Program-made: the position numbers and the translations under genes
Part shown: positions 21,457 to 31,565 of the stretch, piece after piece
How the letters are laid out: each line of letters opens with the position of its first letter
Position numbering within the stretch: the first letter of the stretch is position 1
Origin: Capronia americana
Lineage: Eukaryota; Ascomycota; Eurotiomycetes; Chaetothyriales; Herpotrichiellaceae
NCBI GenBank assembly: GCA_016110215.1
Contig: JADWQD010000009.1
Coordinates: forward strand, 1,056,093 to 1,120,092
DNA: 64,000 nt
Reading direction: 5' to 3'
The notes under the pieces: model-generated
What the model saw: the letters and a program-made list of their open reading frames with translations, nothing else
Databases searched by the model: none
Told to the model about the DNA's origin: nothing

Positions 21457-21957
21457 ATGTCGACTGCAACCACTTTGGGTCTGCGGCCCGACCTTGCTCT
21501 CACCATCCCTCTACTCTCGTCATCTCTAACCGTTTTCTATGCCGTGATGGAAGGCACAGTGTTCTACAGCTTTCAGCAATCCGCAAAGACGGACATCGCA
21601 GCGACTGCCAAAGTCATCCGCTCCTGGTGGACAGCCTTCCTCCCTCCTGGCCTCAGCCTAATCTTCGCAGTCACGATTCCCGGTGTCGCTGGCGGAACCT
21701 ACGCTCTCCGATATTTTCCACGAGGCAGTTTGGAATGGAATTTGTGCCTGGCGGGCGCGACTTTCACTCTGGGCCATTTCGCCTTCGGCCCAACGATTGC
21801 ACAAGTTATCAAGAATATATGCGATGAAGAAGTTGAGAAACAAGGGAAGACAATGGTCTATGTCCAAAAATGGCTGAATGTGCATTTGTGGAGGGTTCTG
21901 CTGGCCGATCTGCCTGCTCTCATCTGCTTCTCATATGTTGCCTTTAGAGGTCGATAA
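21457..21957 (+). CDS. Small integral membrane protein, four predicted helices, DUF1772-like
   Basis: Single exon of 166 residues from the ATG at 21457. Hydrophobic segments lie at about residues 15-38, 60-85, 92-112 and 143-163, the last followed by a short Arg-rich end. Trp56 and Trp57 and the interhelical pattern resemble small fungal four-helix proteins of the DUF1772/anthrone-oxygenase-like group, but I cannot confirm membership and no catalytic residue can be named. It converges on the gene ending at 22156. No biosynthetic cluster surrounds it, so a tailoring role is not supported. Confidence 0.6.
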   Translation: MSTATTLGLRPDLALTIPLLSSSLTVFYAVMEGTVFYSFQQSAKTDIAATAKVIRSWWTAFLPPGLSLIFAVTIPGVAGGTYALRYFPRGSLEWNLCLAGATFTLGHFAFGPTIAQVIKNICDEEVEKQGKTMVYVQKWLNVHLWRVLLADLPALICFSYVAFRGR

Positions 21958-22155
21958 TAATGTATGGCAGAACATGACTGCTGCAAATGCAAAAAGAGAC
22001 CCCAAACGACTGTGGAAGTCTCCCGTGCCAGGCCTGTTCGCCGAAACCAATCCACTTCGCTGCCGTCAACCCAACCAAAGTCCAGGTATGTCCACAGGTG
22101 GTATCCAGACTCACTCCAAGCAGCACCATACCCCCCCGAAACCCGACCAGGTCGT

Positions 22156-23201
22156 CTACTTGCCACTCACGAATTGCTGCTTGGTCAGACCAATCGCACC
22201 CAAATCCAATTTTGCGTAAGCCGGTCGCTTCTTGGTAGCCTTGCGGACGACTTCCATCCTCAAGGTAACAGTCTTGGGCTCTACTCCCTGCTGGCGCTCC
22301 CCGGCTTCGTGGTCTTTAGCGTTGGCTCTCCAATTGGTGACCCTTCTCCCTCCCCGACCGTATCCTCCATACCCCATGGCTCGCTTGATTTCTTGCTCCT
22401 TCTTTCTCTGCTCCCAGAGCTGCTTCTTCTCTTCAAAACGCTCAGCTTTCTTGATGTTGCAGAACTCATCGATCGCCCGATTGAATTCTGGAAGCTCCAT
22501 GCGCAGGGTTCGGTACGCGCCGTGTGCCTTGAGTCTCTTCTCCCAGAAGCGGATGGCGACGTGCTCGGCGAGGAATTGCCTCATCTCAGCATCAGGAGGA
22601 TTGAGAGACCAGAGGGCACGGACATCGTCGGAGTGGATCTGGACGCTAGCAATACGATTCATCTGATTGTTGGCTTCTGTGACAAGATGATCGCATCCGA
22701 TGACACGAGCGCACGCGCGGAGAATAAAGAGGTAGGTGAATGGTTTGACTGTGGGGGTCTTGAGCGGCTCGAGTCCTCGGCCCTCGCATGAAGCCAACAT
22801 CCAGTTGAGAATATCTTTCCAAACCCTGAAGTTCCCGCCGAGGACAGTCACGGTCTTCTTGGAGCCGATCGTAAGAATGTCGCAGGTCTTCATCTTGTTC
22901 AACGGTGGGAATTCGGCCTTCCATTTAGTGGAGAAGGTGGTTGCGACGTTTTTCGGAAACGCTTCGAAGAGGAGGGTCTTACTGGCCGAGTCGGACTCCT
23001 CATTCTCTTTGTACCAGAACGTGATGGTCTCGCCGGTCTTGAGACTACAATGACTGTCAGTGACTCTGAACCTAATACTAGGGATGACATGTGATGGAAG
23101 TGTTGACAGTATCGTCGAGAGAAAGAAAGATGTTTAGATGAGAAAGAGACGGCTTACTTCTTGAGACTGGTTGGAGAAGGAGAAGACAGTGATTGAGACA
23201 T
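22156..23201 (-). CDS. Hypothetical basic protein, 2 exons
   Basis: Spliced product of 310 residues: exon 1 23201-23158 (MSQSLSSPSPTSLK), intron 23157-23045 (GTAAGC..TTGTAG), exon 2 23044-22156. The splice keeps a single frame reading NLKTGETITFWYKENEESDS. A compact region at about 60-200 (TVTVLGGNFRVWKDILNWML, later DDVRALWSLNPPDAEMRQFL) is followed by a charged helix and a short Gly/Arg patch (GYGGYGRGGRR). The compact part has the flavour of the C-terminal half of fungal BTB-like proteins, but I cannot name a domain. Function unknown. The RGG-like patch could allow RNA contact, which is inference only. Confidence 0.65.
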
Positions 23202-24371
23202 CCTCGCAGAGACTTGGAGCTTGGATTCGAACGGTCGATGTATGCAGGGGTGTTTCCTCTCTTGAGGGGCTCCTGATTTCTTGGATTAGATTGATCAACC
23301 AGAGCAGTCGAGCGGCAATGCAATCACTGGAGTTGATATATGGTGACCGTACGATCGAGAAGATCGGATCCAGCAAACAAAGGACAAGGCTACCAGCAGA
23401 GGATGAGGATCGAGGTTTTCAAGGTATCAGGATACTATCGAGGAGAGTATGCAGCCAAAGTCTTGTGTGCTGTGGGAGATACTTATACCCTCCAGACGAA
23501 AGTGAACGAGAGACTTTAGTGACAGTGACGAAACACTCAATTGCCCAAGGTCTGCAAACAGAAAGACCAAACATGAATGTGAGTGTTATGACCCAGGACA
23601 AGCAATGGAATGAATCGCGGGTCTATTGTATTGGACGAACTATGCAGGTGAAAATGGGGCTGAAGGTGAAGGTGAAATCACACGCTGAATGAAGCCACGG
23701 GGGTAATCATTAGTGACGAACGAGTGAGTAAGTGAGATACCAGCAATGCATTGTATTGTCACTGTCCTGTGCAGGATTTATCATGCGGATATCACTTGAT
23801 GGACAATCAATCTGCAAACGTTCCTCAGGTGGGTTGGCTGGTATCATGATCAATTGTGAAGGGAGCAGACCTTAGGTGTGTGCTGCCGCGACATCAACAA
23901 CGCTGAAATGTGAATATTTCCAGACTCCCCAGATTCCGGACAAGGAAAGGAGAGCCTACGACCATCAAGAGTCTCGGATCAGGCACGAAGGAAGCTAGAC
24001 ATCCAACTCCAACACGTTTATCATACAAGTGCATGGAAGCACGATGACTGGCTTGCTGGTCACAAGAATCAAGCAATCAAACCCGGCGTATACACAACGA
24101 ACAAGGAATATGAACGAAGAACGAGGAACGAGGAACAAGGTACAATAGTATATCATCAGGTATCATTTCATATCATACATCGAGGCACTCTCTCTCTTCA
24201 CAATCGCGTAATGCCTCGCCACAGCCTCTTCCGTAAGTCAATCCATCAATCAGATAGGCTAGCACACTCGCTCGGGGTCTGGATACATCAAATATGAAAA
24301 AGGGGATGAGGTCAAAGGTCATAAACAGTATTAACCACGGAACATTGGTTGGTATCAATCGACGCTCAGCT
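23202..24371. other. Gene-free interval upstream of the hypothetical gene
   Basis: 1.17 kb between the start of the basic hypothetical protein and the stop of the acyltransferase. It holds short imperfect GAACGARGAAC repeats near 24110-24140. No gene was recognised. Confidence 0.45.
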
Positions 24372-26870
24372 CTAGGACTTCGAATTCAGGCTCGTTGGCT
24401 TCAACTTCGGCAACCCAGCCGCGTTGGATGCTGGCGGCTTCTTCACTGCCGGCCCGGTACTCTTGGTGGGTGGTGGCTTTGGTATGGGTTTCGCTTTCGT
24501 AGCAGGCATGGTTACAGGCTTCTGGGCGGAGGGTTTTGAGGTCGCTGTCGTTGTCGCTGTCGCTTTCGCGGGCTTCTTGATCGGCGCAAGTGGCTTTGGC
24601 GGGCCATTACTCGCTGTCGATTTGGGCGGGGGCTTCGGGGCCGATGCCGATGCTGACTTCGCAGGACTTGTTTTAGGAACAGCTGGTGACGACGCGCCTT
24701 TCTTCGCGGCTGGGGTTATTGAAGATACGGCTCCCGCGGGTCCCGGTTTCTTGGTCGACGGTGCCGGTACACCATTTTGCTTCTGGACCGCGGTCTTCTG
24801 AGCGGCGCTCGTTGTTTTCGGCACCGACTTCTGCACCTTCCCCTGCGCCACCTTTGGGGCGTCTTGCTTCGCGGCGCCGGAGTGCTTTTTCTTCGGCGGC
24901 AACTTCGGCGGCGGCCGCTGCTGGGACGAGGTGGAGGAGGGATTGGACCTTTGCGAGGCCACGGCCGTGGTTGCATTGCTGGACAGCGTCACCACCGTGC
25001 CCTTTCTGGTATTCTCCTCCTTCTTGACCTCGTCCCAGAAGTTTCCTTTCGAGGCGAGATTTTTGCTCGTCAGCGGGGTCTTTGCTGCCGGGGCGGAAGC
25101 TATTCTCTTGACCTCTGCGTCTCTCAGTTCCTGCCAGAATGTGCCCTTCCCTTTGCTGGTTTTCGAGGTCGGGCCTGATATGACGGAGCCACGACGGCTT
25201 TCTTCCTCGGCAATAAGTTGGTTGTAGAAATCACCTTTGTTGGCTTTCACCGTTGTTGTTCCTGTTGTTGCCGACGACGACCTGCTTGAGATGGGTCTCA
25301 CAAATCCCATCCCCGCCGGAGGACTGATGTTGGGGTGCTGCCTTTTCGCCTCCTCTTGAGCCATCTGCTGCATGAAGCTCTGCTGTTTATCCGTAATGGT
25401 GTCTTGTACCATTTGCTGCGGGTCCGACAGGAACGCTTGCATGAAGTCGGCGCGGTTGAGCAAGGTCTGCGCCTGGGGCGAGGTGATGAGCTTCTGCACC
25501 GCCATTGCCCCGGCCTTGAACGTCTCCTCCTGCTTGCCCGGTTGGAAGAAATCGTCCAGGGTCAGTCCTCCTAACGACGAGCCGGCCGATTTTACACCTT
25601 TCCCAGCCTGCGCTCCTGCTGCGCGGAGATCTTGTGTCCCCGCCTGGAGCGCCTGTTTGTTGATACTCTTCCAGAAACGTTGCGGAAGGTCGCCGTAGAA
25701 GATATACAAAATCATGGCGAGGATGCCCATAGGAGCGAAGATCTGGAGAAACTCGTACCAATGGCTCGCGCGGATCGGGACCTCCATATGTCCACATCCT
25801 CGCAGGATCTTGCCAGACTTGTACCTCGTGCCGCCATAGTCAGCAGGCAGCTTGCCGGTCCGGTAATATTCTTCAATCATGACGTCCTTCTCTCGCCAGC
25901 GGGCCCGGAGCCACAATTCAAACGCCCTTTCGTCGTGCAACGGGATATCCTTGACTGCAAACCGGCGGAAGTGCATGTGGACTGACTTGGGAGGCCGACC
26001 TTCCATGTACCCAGCCTTCAGGGTGAAGATGTCCTGGGCATACTGGCCGCGAGGCACGCCCGCGTAGACCACCGTCACATCGTAGACGTAATCGACCGAG
26101 CCCTTGAGTTCGTCCAGGCAGAAGTGGAGGCCCGTGCTCCGGGGGAGCAAGGTGTGCTTGCAATCGGAGATGTTGTTCTTCTTCGCCCATGCCGCGCTTT
26201 TCTCGCGCGTACTGGGTGCTAGATTGGTCCCTTCAGGAAACAGAAGCAGCCACATCGGGTCGGTCGGCTTGTTGAGCCTCTGCAAGGATCGAGCCATATT
26301 GGGTTTGTCTTCTTCCCAGTTGCGCTTCAGAAAGATGAACTGGTTCAGCTGCATGCCCCAGCCGAGGATGGGGATCTTCCGCAATGACTCCTTGAGGATG
26401 ATGTACAGCCGGCCGTGCATGCCGTTGCAATATGCAATCCACCAAAGATACAGCCAATCGGTGTAGATCTGATGGTTCGCCATGAGAACGAGCCGCTCCG
26501 GGAAATCCAAGATCAGATTCCCATCCGTCGATTTCAGGAGTTGACCTCGGACTGACTCGTTGCCGGACACGACCACCTTGGTGGGCGCGAACGTCTGGGT
26601 CAAGGTCATGGTCAGCAGCCCGAAGGACTGCTTGGTAAACGCGATCCATGCGTTGTACCAGTCTTCGTTGATGGATTTCAGTGGAGACCCGAGAAATTGG
26701 GAGATGTTGATAGCCAGAGCTCCGGAAAGGAAGTACGTTGCCAGTCCCAGAGCTCGGGACGCGACAGAGTATTCGCCCTTTGCAAGAGGCACACGGTCAG
26801 GCCGCTGGGGCCTGGACTCCAGCGAGAAGCCTGCCGCCGGCTCGAGGGCGGGTGTCTTAGACGGGGCCAT
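24372..26870 (-). CDS. LPLAT/PlsC-family acyltransferase with long repetitive C-terminal tail
   Basis: Intronless frame of 832 residues. A membrane segment lies at about 42-62. The acyltransferase motifs follow: NHQIYTDW at 132-139 (catalytic His-x4-Asp) and FPEGTNL at 211-217. A second membrane helix is at 373-392. This half resembles lysocardiolipin/1-acylglycerol-3-phosphate acyltransferases such as yeast Cst26, acting on membrane phospholipids. The remaining 430 residues are unusual: three spaced copies of KGxF(W/Y)xxL-type motifs at about 545, 575 and 608, then about 200 residues dominated by Pro, Lys, Ala and Thr. Such proteins are normally near 400 residues, so the tail doubles the length. 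The frame remains open and unbroken throughout. Confidence 0.85.
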   Translation of the reverse strand: MAPSKTPALEPAAGFSLESRPQRPDRVPLAKGEYSVASRALGLATYFLSGALAINISQFLGSPLKSINEDWYNAWIAFTKQSFGLLTMTLTQTFAPTKVVVSGNESVRGQLLKSTDGNLILDFPERLVLMANHQIYTDWLYLWWIAYCNGMHGRLYIILKESLRKIPILGWGMQLNQFIFLKRNWEEDKPNMARSLQRLNKPTDPMWLLLFPEGTNLAPSTREKSAAWAKKNNISDCKHTLLPRSTGLHFCLDELKGSVDYVYDVTVVYAGVPRGQYAQDIFTLKAGYMEGRPPKSVHMHFRRFAVKDIPLHDERAFELWLRARWREKDVMIEEYYRTGKLPADYGGTRYKSGKILRGCGHMEVPIRASHWYEFLQIFAPMGILAMILYIFYGDLPQRFWKSINKQALQAGTQDLRAAGAQAGKGVKSAGSSLGGLTLDDFFQPGKQEETFKAGAMAVQKLITSPQAQTLLNRADFMQAFLSDPQQMVQDTITDKQQSFMQQMAQEEAKRQHPNISPPAGMGFVRPISSRSSSATTGTTTVKANKGDFYNQLIAEEESRRGSVISGPTSKTSKGKGTFWQELRDAEVKRIASAPAAKTPLTSKNLASKGNFWDEVKKEENTRKGTVVTLSSNATTAVASQRSNPSSTSSQQRPPPKLPPKKKHSGAAKQDAPKVAQGKVQKSVPKTTSAAQKTAVQKQNGVPAPSTKKPGPAGAVSSITPAAKKGASSPAVPKTSPAKSASASAPKPPPKSTASNGPPKPLAPIKKPAKATATTTATSKPSAQKPVTMPATKAKPIPKPPPTKSTGPAVKKPPASNAAGLPKLKPTSLNSKS

Positions 26871-27625
26871 GTTTGTGCTTCGGTGCTGCTATGGCAGAGG
26901 TTGGATCTGGTCCGCCATGGTCGTCGCGTGCTTCTCACAGCAGCCACATCAACAGAATGGAATTCATTTCATAGAAGGCTGGCGGGCGCCACTCTGACGT
27001 ACTACAGTACAGGGTCTATGTCTTAACGGCGATCAGCCCAAAGTAGCCCGCCTCTGAGGGGCCTCGCCCCGTCGAGCATTCCTCTTCCACGCCTCGGCAG
27101 AGCAGAGCCGTGAACTGCGGCATCGATTTGTGGCGTTCGTCTGGTCGACTTTTCGGTCGCGCTCGTCAGTAATGGTACGAGGTATGGGAAAGGAGACCGA
27201 TGATGGGCGAATGGAGAGAATGCCCGCTCCAGTTATTCTTGCCCGATCACGCATATTGGGCGATTCCAGCTGTCAATGAGGGGCAGATGGAGCACATACC
27301 CCGGTCAGGGCGGTCCAGATCGTACGCCTCGACAGGGTTATGGTGGTTGCAAGCTGCGATAAACAGGATTTCTCCCTTGTGGCGGTGCTGGGTGTGAGAC
27401 CCCAGGGACCCCGTATGACGTGCACAGATCGAGTCCTTGACCGTCCATATCATTCTTCGTTAATCGTTGCCCATCCCTGGCATCGATCGAGAAGGAGCTC
27501 TAAAAAGCTAGAAAAAGTGCCCCCTTCTTCGACATTGGAATCCCCTGTCCCCGTTTCTTAAAAAACGTCCGCAGCCCAGTCCCATCTGCGCCCTCGATTA
27601 GGTGCAGATTCCGTCATTTGTCCCA
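26871..27625. other. Divergent interval, acyltransferase / tandem small ORFs
   Basis: 755 bp between the acyltransferase start and the first of two small plus-strand ORFs. No gene or RNA was recognised; promoters for both directions are expected. Confidence 0.4.
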
Positions 27626-27961
27626 ATGCCTAACGTATCGTTTGATATCTTCTTCGACAAAGACTTCATCAACATCACCGCTACTCGAGGACAGACCGCT
27701 CCCAAGGCCAAACCCGAGTGGAAAGTTCGATCTGCTCCCAAGCTTCCCCCGAAGCCGGTGCCCGAAGATCACAGCGGTCAACCCAGACCCCCACCACGAC
27801 AGAAGTTAACTACCCTTCGCCAACCGCAGAAGCCGCATCAACCATCAACTGGTGCTGATAAGGCCACCGACACCGCGAGCGATACTGCTTCCCAGGCAGG
27901 AGGCGAGGGCAAGCGAAAGCCTGCGAAGCTCGGTCCCAAGAAGTCGGCCACGCCGGCGTAA
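27626..27961 (+). CDS. Small Lys/Pro-rich hypothetical ORF, first of a tandem pair
   Basis: 111 residues from the ATG at 27626; an in-frame TAG at 27599 closes the frame upstream. The first 25 residues (MPNVSFDIFFDKDFINITAT) look ordered, the rest is rich in Pro, Lys and Ala. I recognise no family. Its stop TAA is followed after only two bases by the ATG of the next ORF, so a single mRNA would carry both. It could be a genuine small protein, an upstream ORF, or the 5' exon of a gene whose splice I cannot identify. Confidence 0.4.
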   Translation: MPNVSFDIFFDKDFINITATRGQTAPKAKPEWKVRSAPKLPPKPVPEDHSGQPRPPPRQKLTTLRQPQKPHQPSTGADKATDTASDTASQAGGEGKRKPAKLGPKKSATPA

Positions 27962-27963
27962 AG

Positions 27964-28695
27964 ATGGCGACTCAGTGGGTTCTGGGCAAGGTCTCCGAGG
28001 CCCTTGCCCCTACCGTGTCTAGCACGGTGTCGACCGCTGGATCATTTGCAGGTGGTGCAGTCAATGCACTGGGGAATAGCATCAATGGGATCGGCGAGAC
28101 CATCAACGGGTCCATCCGACGATACGGTGATGGAGTGAAGGACTATGGAAATGGACTCATGGATTGGACGTCAGCAGATAGCACGAGGGCAGCGACGGCG
28201 AGCAACCCATTAGGGTTGAGTGCAGGCAAGACAGGCGGCAAGCGACAGGTGACAGGCGGAGGGATATATCGAGCACCACCGACGACGTCCACGTCAGCCG
28301 CCTCCAGGACGTTGACGACGACAAGCAAAACAGCCGCGCCTCAAAAGAGGATCGAGGCCGGGACGCCCAAGAAAGCGTTGCCTGCTCCTGCGGGAGCGAA
28401 GCCAGCAAATGCGGTGAAGAAGGCTGTTCCTGCGTCGGGCGCCCCTCCTGTCAAAAAAGCCCCTACTGCTCCTCTCAAGCCCGTCCAAAATGCCGCGAAA
28501 GCAGTGGCACCCAACCCCGGCGCAATGAGAAAGAAGCCAACACAGGGTACCAACAAAGCCAATGGTGTTGCGAAACCGTCTGGCGCGGCTCCAGCGAAGA
28601 AACCGACGCCGGTCAAGCCAACGACGGCGAACAAGGCCAAGGGGCCAGGACCAAACGTCACGCGTGCTGCAAATCCATTAGGACTCAGCTGGTAA
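27964..28695 (+). CDS. Hypothetical Ala/Lys/Pro-rich protein, second of the tandem pair
   Basis: 243 residues, single exon. The N-terminal 75 residues (MATQWVLGKVSEALAPTVSS, then Gly/Asn/Ile-rich sequence with GDGVKDYGNGLMDWT) seem conserved-looking and weakly amphipathic. The rest is low complexity, dominated by Ala, Lys, Pro and Thr, with the short sequence NPLGLS seen twice (mid-protein and at the C-terminus). No known domain. The composition resembles the tail of the divergent acyltransferase next door, which may be shared bias rather than homology. Confidence 0.6.
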   Translation: MATQWVLGKVSEALAPTVSSTVSTAGSFAGGAVNALGNSINGIGETINGSIRRYGDGVKDYGNGLMDWTSADSTRAATASNPLGLSAGKTGGKRQVTGGGIYRAPPTTSTSAASRTLTTTSKTAAPQKRIEAGTPKKALPAPAGAKPANAVKKAVPASGAPPVKKAPTAPLKPVQNAAKAVAPNPGAMRKKPTQGTNKANGVAKPSGAAPAKKPTPVKPTTANKAKGPGPNVTRAANPLGLSW

Positions 28696-29546
28696 TGGCG
28701 ATGACGATGTATTTGGTAGTCTCCTTAGCAACTCGACTTGTCTTTATGATGGCGCGGGTGTGAATTTTCCCACATTTGTCAGAAAACCTGCAGGTTGTAT
28801 GCTCTCGCTTGTCGCTGAGATAGTATTCTCGTATCGATATCAATATCTCCAGGAAAAAGCCTTTGCCGCATGCACGATCCATGTCCGTGTTTGTGGAAGA
28901 GCATTCGCTCCACGAGTCTCGCATATGGTGTAGTAATTGTAAACTGATTTATGATTGCTTGGGGCGTATTCGCGGAGATTGGCCTTGACTCCGGGGCAGC
29001 TTTCTCAACGCGAACTTCCCTACACATGCACGGTCCTTGTCATTACTGTATCTGTCTGGTTATGTCCTGGGACGCAGTGCTATCGTCTACTCGGTACTGG
29101 ACTCGTACCTTCCCGCGTATCCCCAACCTTGACCTCCATCCACCCGAAGTTCATTGCCGAAGGAGATCTTCTCATCTCACGCCTTTCGCAGTACTCCTCT
29201 TTATCTTTCTTGTTCTCTTTCTGACGACACGGTCACGCCTGACGCCGACGCCCTTGTATCCATCCTCTTGAGGGCCCGAGCCAAGTAAGTAAATAGTCGA
29301 GGAAGCTTTGAAGCTGACAAACACATCGCGACACCGAGTGATCTTTATAACTTGCTGCATGCCAGCCTTCACCTCAAACATATAAAGCACCAATAATACC
29401 CTGAAAATTTTCAAAAGTTTGAGACCTGAGATTCGAGACCTGAGACTCACGACCTTGGGCTCTCCCAATTCCATCCATTACTCCATTTCATTCATTCCAC
29501 TCGTGTTTGTGTGTCTACTGTAAGACGTCAACTCCCCACCGCCATC
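28696..29546. other. Gene-free interval upstream of epoxide hydrolase
   Basis: 851 bp. The last 200 bases contain GAGACCTGAGATTCGAGACC-type short direct repeats near 29420-29450 and a CATTCCA-rich stretch before the start codon. It presumably carries the epoxide hydrolase promoter. Confidence 0.45.
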
Positions 29547-30821
29547 ATGGTCGACATCGAACCCTTCACCATCTCGATCCCCGACTCTGACATCGCGGAC
29601 CTCAAGACTCGCCTGTCCCTGGCCCGCTTTCCCAACGAACTCGACTCCGCGGCATGGGATTACGGCGCGCCCCTGGCCGACGTGCAACGCCTCACATCCT
29701 ACTGGAAGGACAAGTTCGACTGGCGTCGCGCCGAGCAGAAACTCAACGCGCTGCCCAACTTCCGCACGACCATCACCGTGCAGGGCTTCGAACCGCTCAA
29801 GATCCACTTCCTGCACCGACGGTCCCACGTTGCGAATGCAGTGCCTCTACTCTTCGTGCACGGCTGGCCCGGCTCGTTCATCGAAGTGACCAAGATGCTA
29901 GACGAGCTGGCTCTCGCGTCGTCGTCGCGGCCGGAATCCACAGCAGGCTCCAAGACCACCGCGGCCGCCCTGGCCCCGGCATTCCACATCGTGGCCCCTA
30001 GCCTGCCGAACTTCGGCTTCAGCGAGGGCCCGACGCGCAAGGGCTTCGCCATCACGCAGTACGCCGAGGCGTGCCACAAGTTGATGCTCCAGCTCGGGTA
30101 CTCCGAGTATGCCACCCAAGGCGGCGACTGGGGGTACTACATCACGCGGGCAATCTCGCTGCACTACCCAGCGCACTGCAAGGCGACGCACGTCAACTTC
30201 GACCAGGGCGAGGCGCCGTCGCTGCTCCGGCACCCGACGCTGGCCATCCAGCACGCCCTGACGCCGTACACGCCGGCGGAGAAGGCCGGGCTGCAGCGCA
30301 CGACGTGGTTCCTGCGCGAGTCGTCGGGCTACCGCGCCCAGCAAGCCACCCGGCCCCAAACCTTGGGTTACGCCCTGCAGGACAGCCCCGTGGGCCTGTT
30401 GGCGTGGGTGTACGAGAAGCTGCACGACTGGAGCGACGCGTACCCCTGGACGGACGACGAGGTGTGCACGTGGGTGAGCATCTACTGGTTCAGCACCGCG
30501 GGGCCGGCCGCCTCGCTGCGCATCTACTACGAGTCGACGCACGAGTGGGACGACGCGGCCAGGCGCGTCACCCGCGACCGCACGAGGGAGTATATCGGCG
30601 GCGGGGTCAAGTTGGGCCTGACCCACGCGCCGCGCGAGGTGAGGGTCTTGCCGGCCACGTGGACGCGGACCCAGGGCGACGTCGTGTTCGAAAGGGGCCA
30701 TGACAAAGGGGGGCATTTCTTTGCGTGGGAGAGACCGCACGATTTGATCGCCGATCTGAGGGACATGTTTGGAAAGAATGGCGGAGCGTATAATGTGGTG
30801 AAGGGGAAGGATGGGTATTAA
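29547..30821 (+). CDS. Epoxide hydrolase (microsomal type, EHN + alpha/beta hydrolase)
   Basis: Single exon of 424 residues from the ATG at 29547 (CATCATGG). The N-terminal EHN domain occupies roughly residues 1-95 (FTISIPDSDIADLKTRLSLA). The alpha/beta hydrolase core shows the oxyanion motif HGWPG at 105-109, the nucleophile Asp194 in GGDWGYY, and the catalytic His390 in KGGHFFAWE. The family opens epoxides to diols via an ester intermediate, in detoxification or catabolism. Coding sequence is markedly GC-rich compared with flanking DNA. The last nine residues before the end (YNVVKGKDG) are encoded by the first unit of a 27-bp minisatellite that continues past the stop codon, so the C-terminus is probably recent and variable. 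Confidence 0.92.
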   Translation: MVDIEPFTISIPDSDIADLKTRLSLARFPNELDSAAWDYGAPLADVQRLTSYWKDKFDWRRAEQKLNALPNFRTTITVQGFEPLKIHFLHRRSHVANAVPLLFVHGWPGSFIEVTKMLDELALASSSRPESTAGSKTTAAALAPAFHIVAPSLPNFGFSEGPTRKGFAITQYAEACHKLMLQLGYSEYATQGGDWGYYITRAISLHYPAHCKATHVNFDQGEAPSLLRHPTLAIQHALTPYTPAEKAGLQRTTWFLRESSGYRAQQATRPQTLGYALQDSPVGLLAWVYEKLHDWSDAYPWTDDEVCTWVSIYWFSTAGPAASLRIYYESTHEWDDAARRVTRDRTREYIGGGVKLGLTHAPREVRVLPATWTRTQGDVVFERGHDKGGHFFAWERPHDLIADLRDMFGKNGGAYNVVKGKDGY

Positions 30822-31034
30822 CTTCGGCGAGCATACCGTGGTGAAGGGAAGGACGGCTATAACGTGGTGAAGGGGAAGGACGGCTATAACGTGGTGAAGG
30901 GGAAGGACGGCTATAACGCGGTGAAGGAGAAGGATGTCTATTAAGTTCGGGCGAACGTGTGACGTGGTGAAGGACAAGAATGATGGCTATTCGTTTCGCT
31001 GAGACGTATAACGCAGTGAAGAGGAAAGCACGGC
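30789..31034. repeat. 27-bp minisatellite spanning the 3' end of the epoxide hydrolase gene
   Basis: Units begin TATAACGTGGTGAAGGGGAA. The first unit (30789-30815) is in the coding sequence. Two identical units at 30858-30884 and 30885-30911, a variant at 30912-30938, and decayed copies to about 31034 lie after the stop. One degenerate unit near 30832 has lost a base. Confidence 0.92.
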
Positions 31035-31565
31035 TCTTATTGTACCAGTCCCACTGAGTGAGTGAGTGAGTTTACATGGGCATGAGAAAATAATACTGTA
31101 GCTCGGTCAGTTTTCGCTTCTTCCTCAAAATGGTTTCGTCCATGTACAGCACAGTACAGTGCACGACCGTCTCTCACGTGCGAGGGAGGAGACATGGAAG
31201 CAATGACCTCGAACTCGAGCTCGATATCTCAGATGTGCCCGTACCGAGGACCGAGTACGAGTATGTATCCTCCATTCCATTCCCATCCCATCTGTCTATC
31301 TCGGACCGTATAGTTCTAGCACTCTCACGCCACATACTACTTCAGTACCCAGCGTACGAGGTACACGTTGAGAAACTGCAATGGTGTCATTTCATTCCTG
31401 GCTTTGCAGGCCCGATCTGGAGTGACTGAGAGTTTTCCCTTCTATGTACTGTAACTATACTGTGCTGTAGCTCATACGCAATGTATGCACGGCCGGTTTT
31501 CGCACCAAATATGCCTTTAATGAATTCTATCGCTGATCAAATCTTCATCCGTTCACTGTTCGTCA
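31035..31565. other. Gene-free 3' interval between epoxide hydrolase and RPE1
   Basis: About 530 bp at the convergent ends of two genes. Contains a short GAGT tandem at about 31057-31070 and several GTAC-containing short inverted repeats (for example around 31148-31160). No gene is seen. Confidence 0.45.

Noticed and set aside
29898..30977. Long minus-strand frame (359 codons) opposite the epoxide hydrolase
   Set aside because: It is the antisense shadow of a GC-rich gene; its repeated HHVIAVLP sequence is just the minisatellite read backwards.
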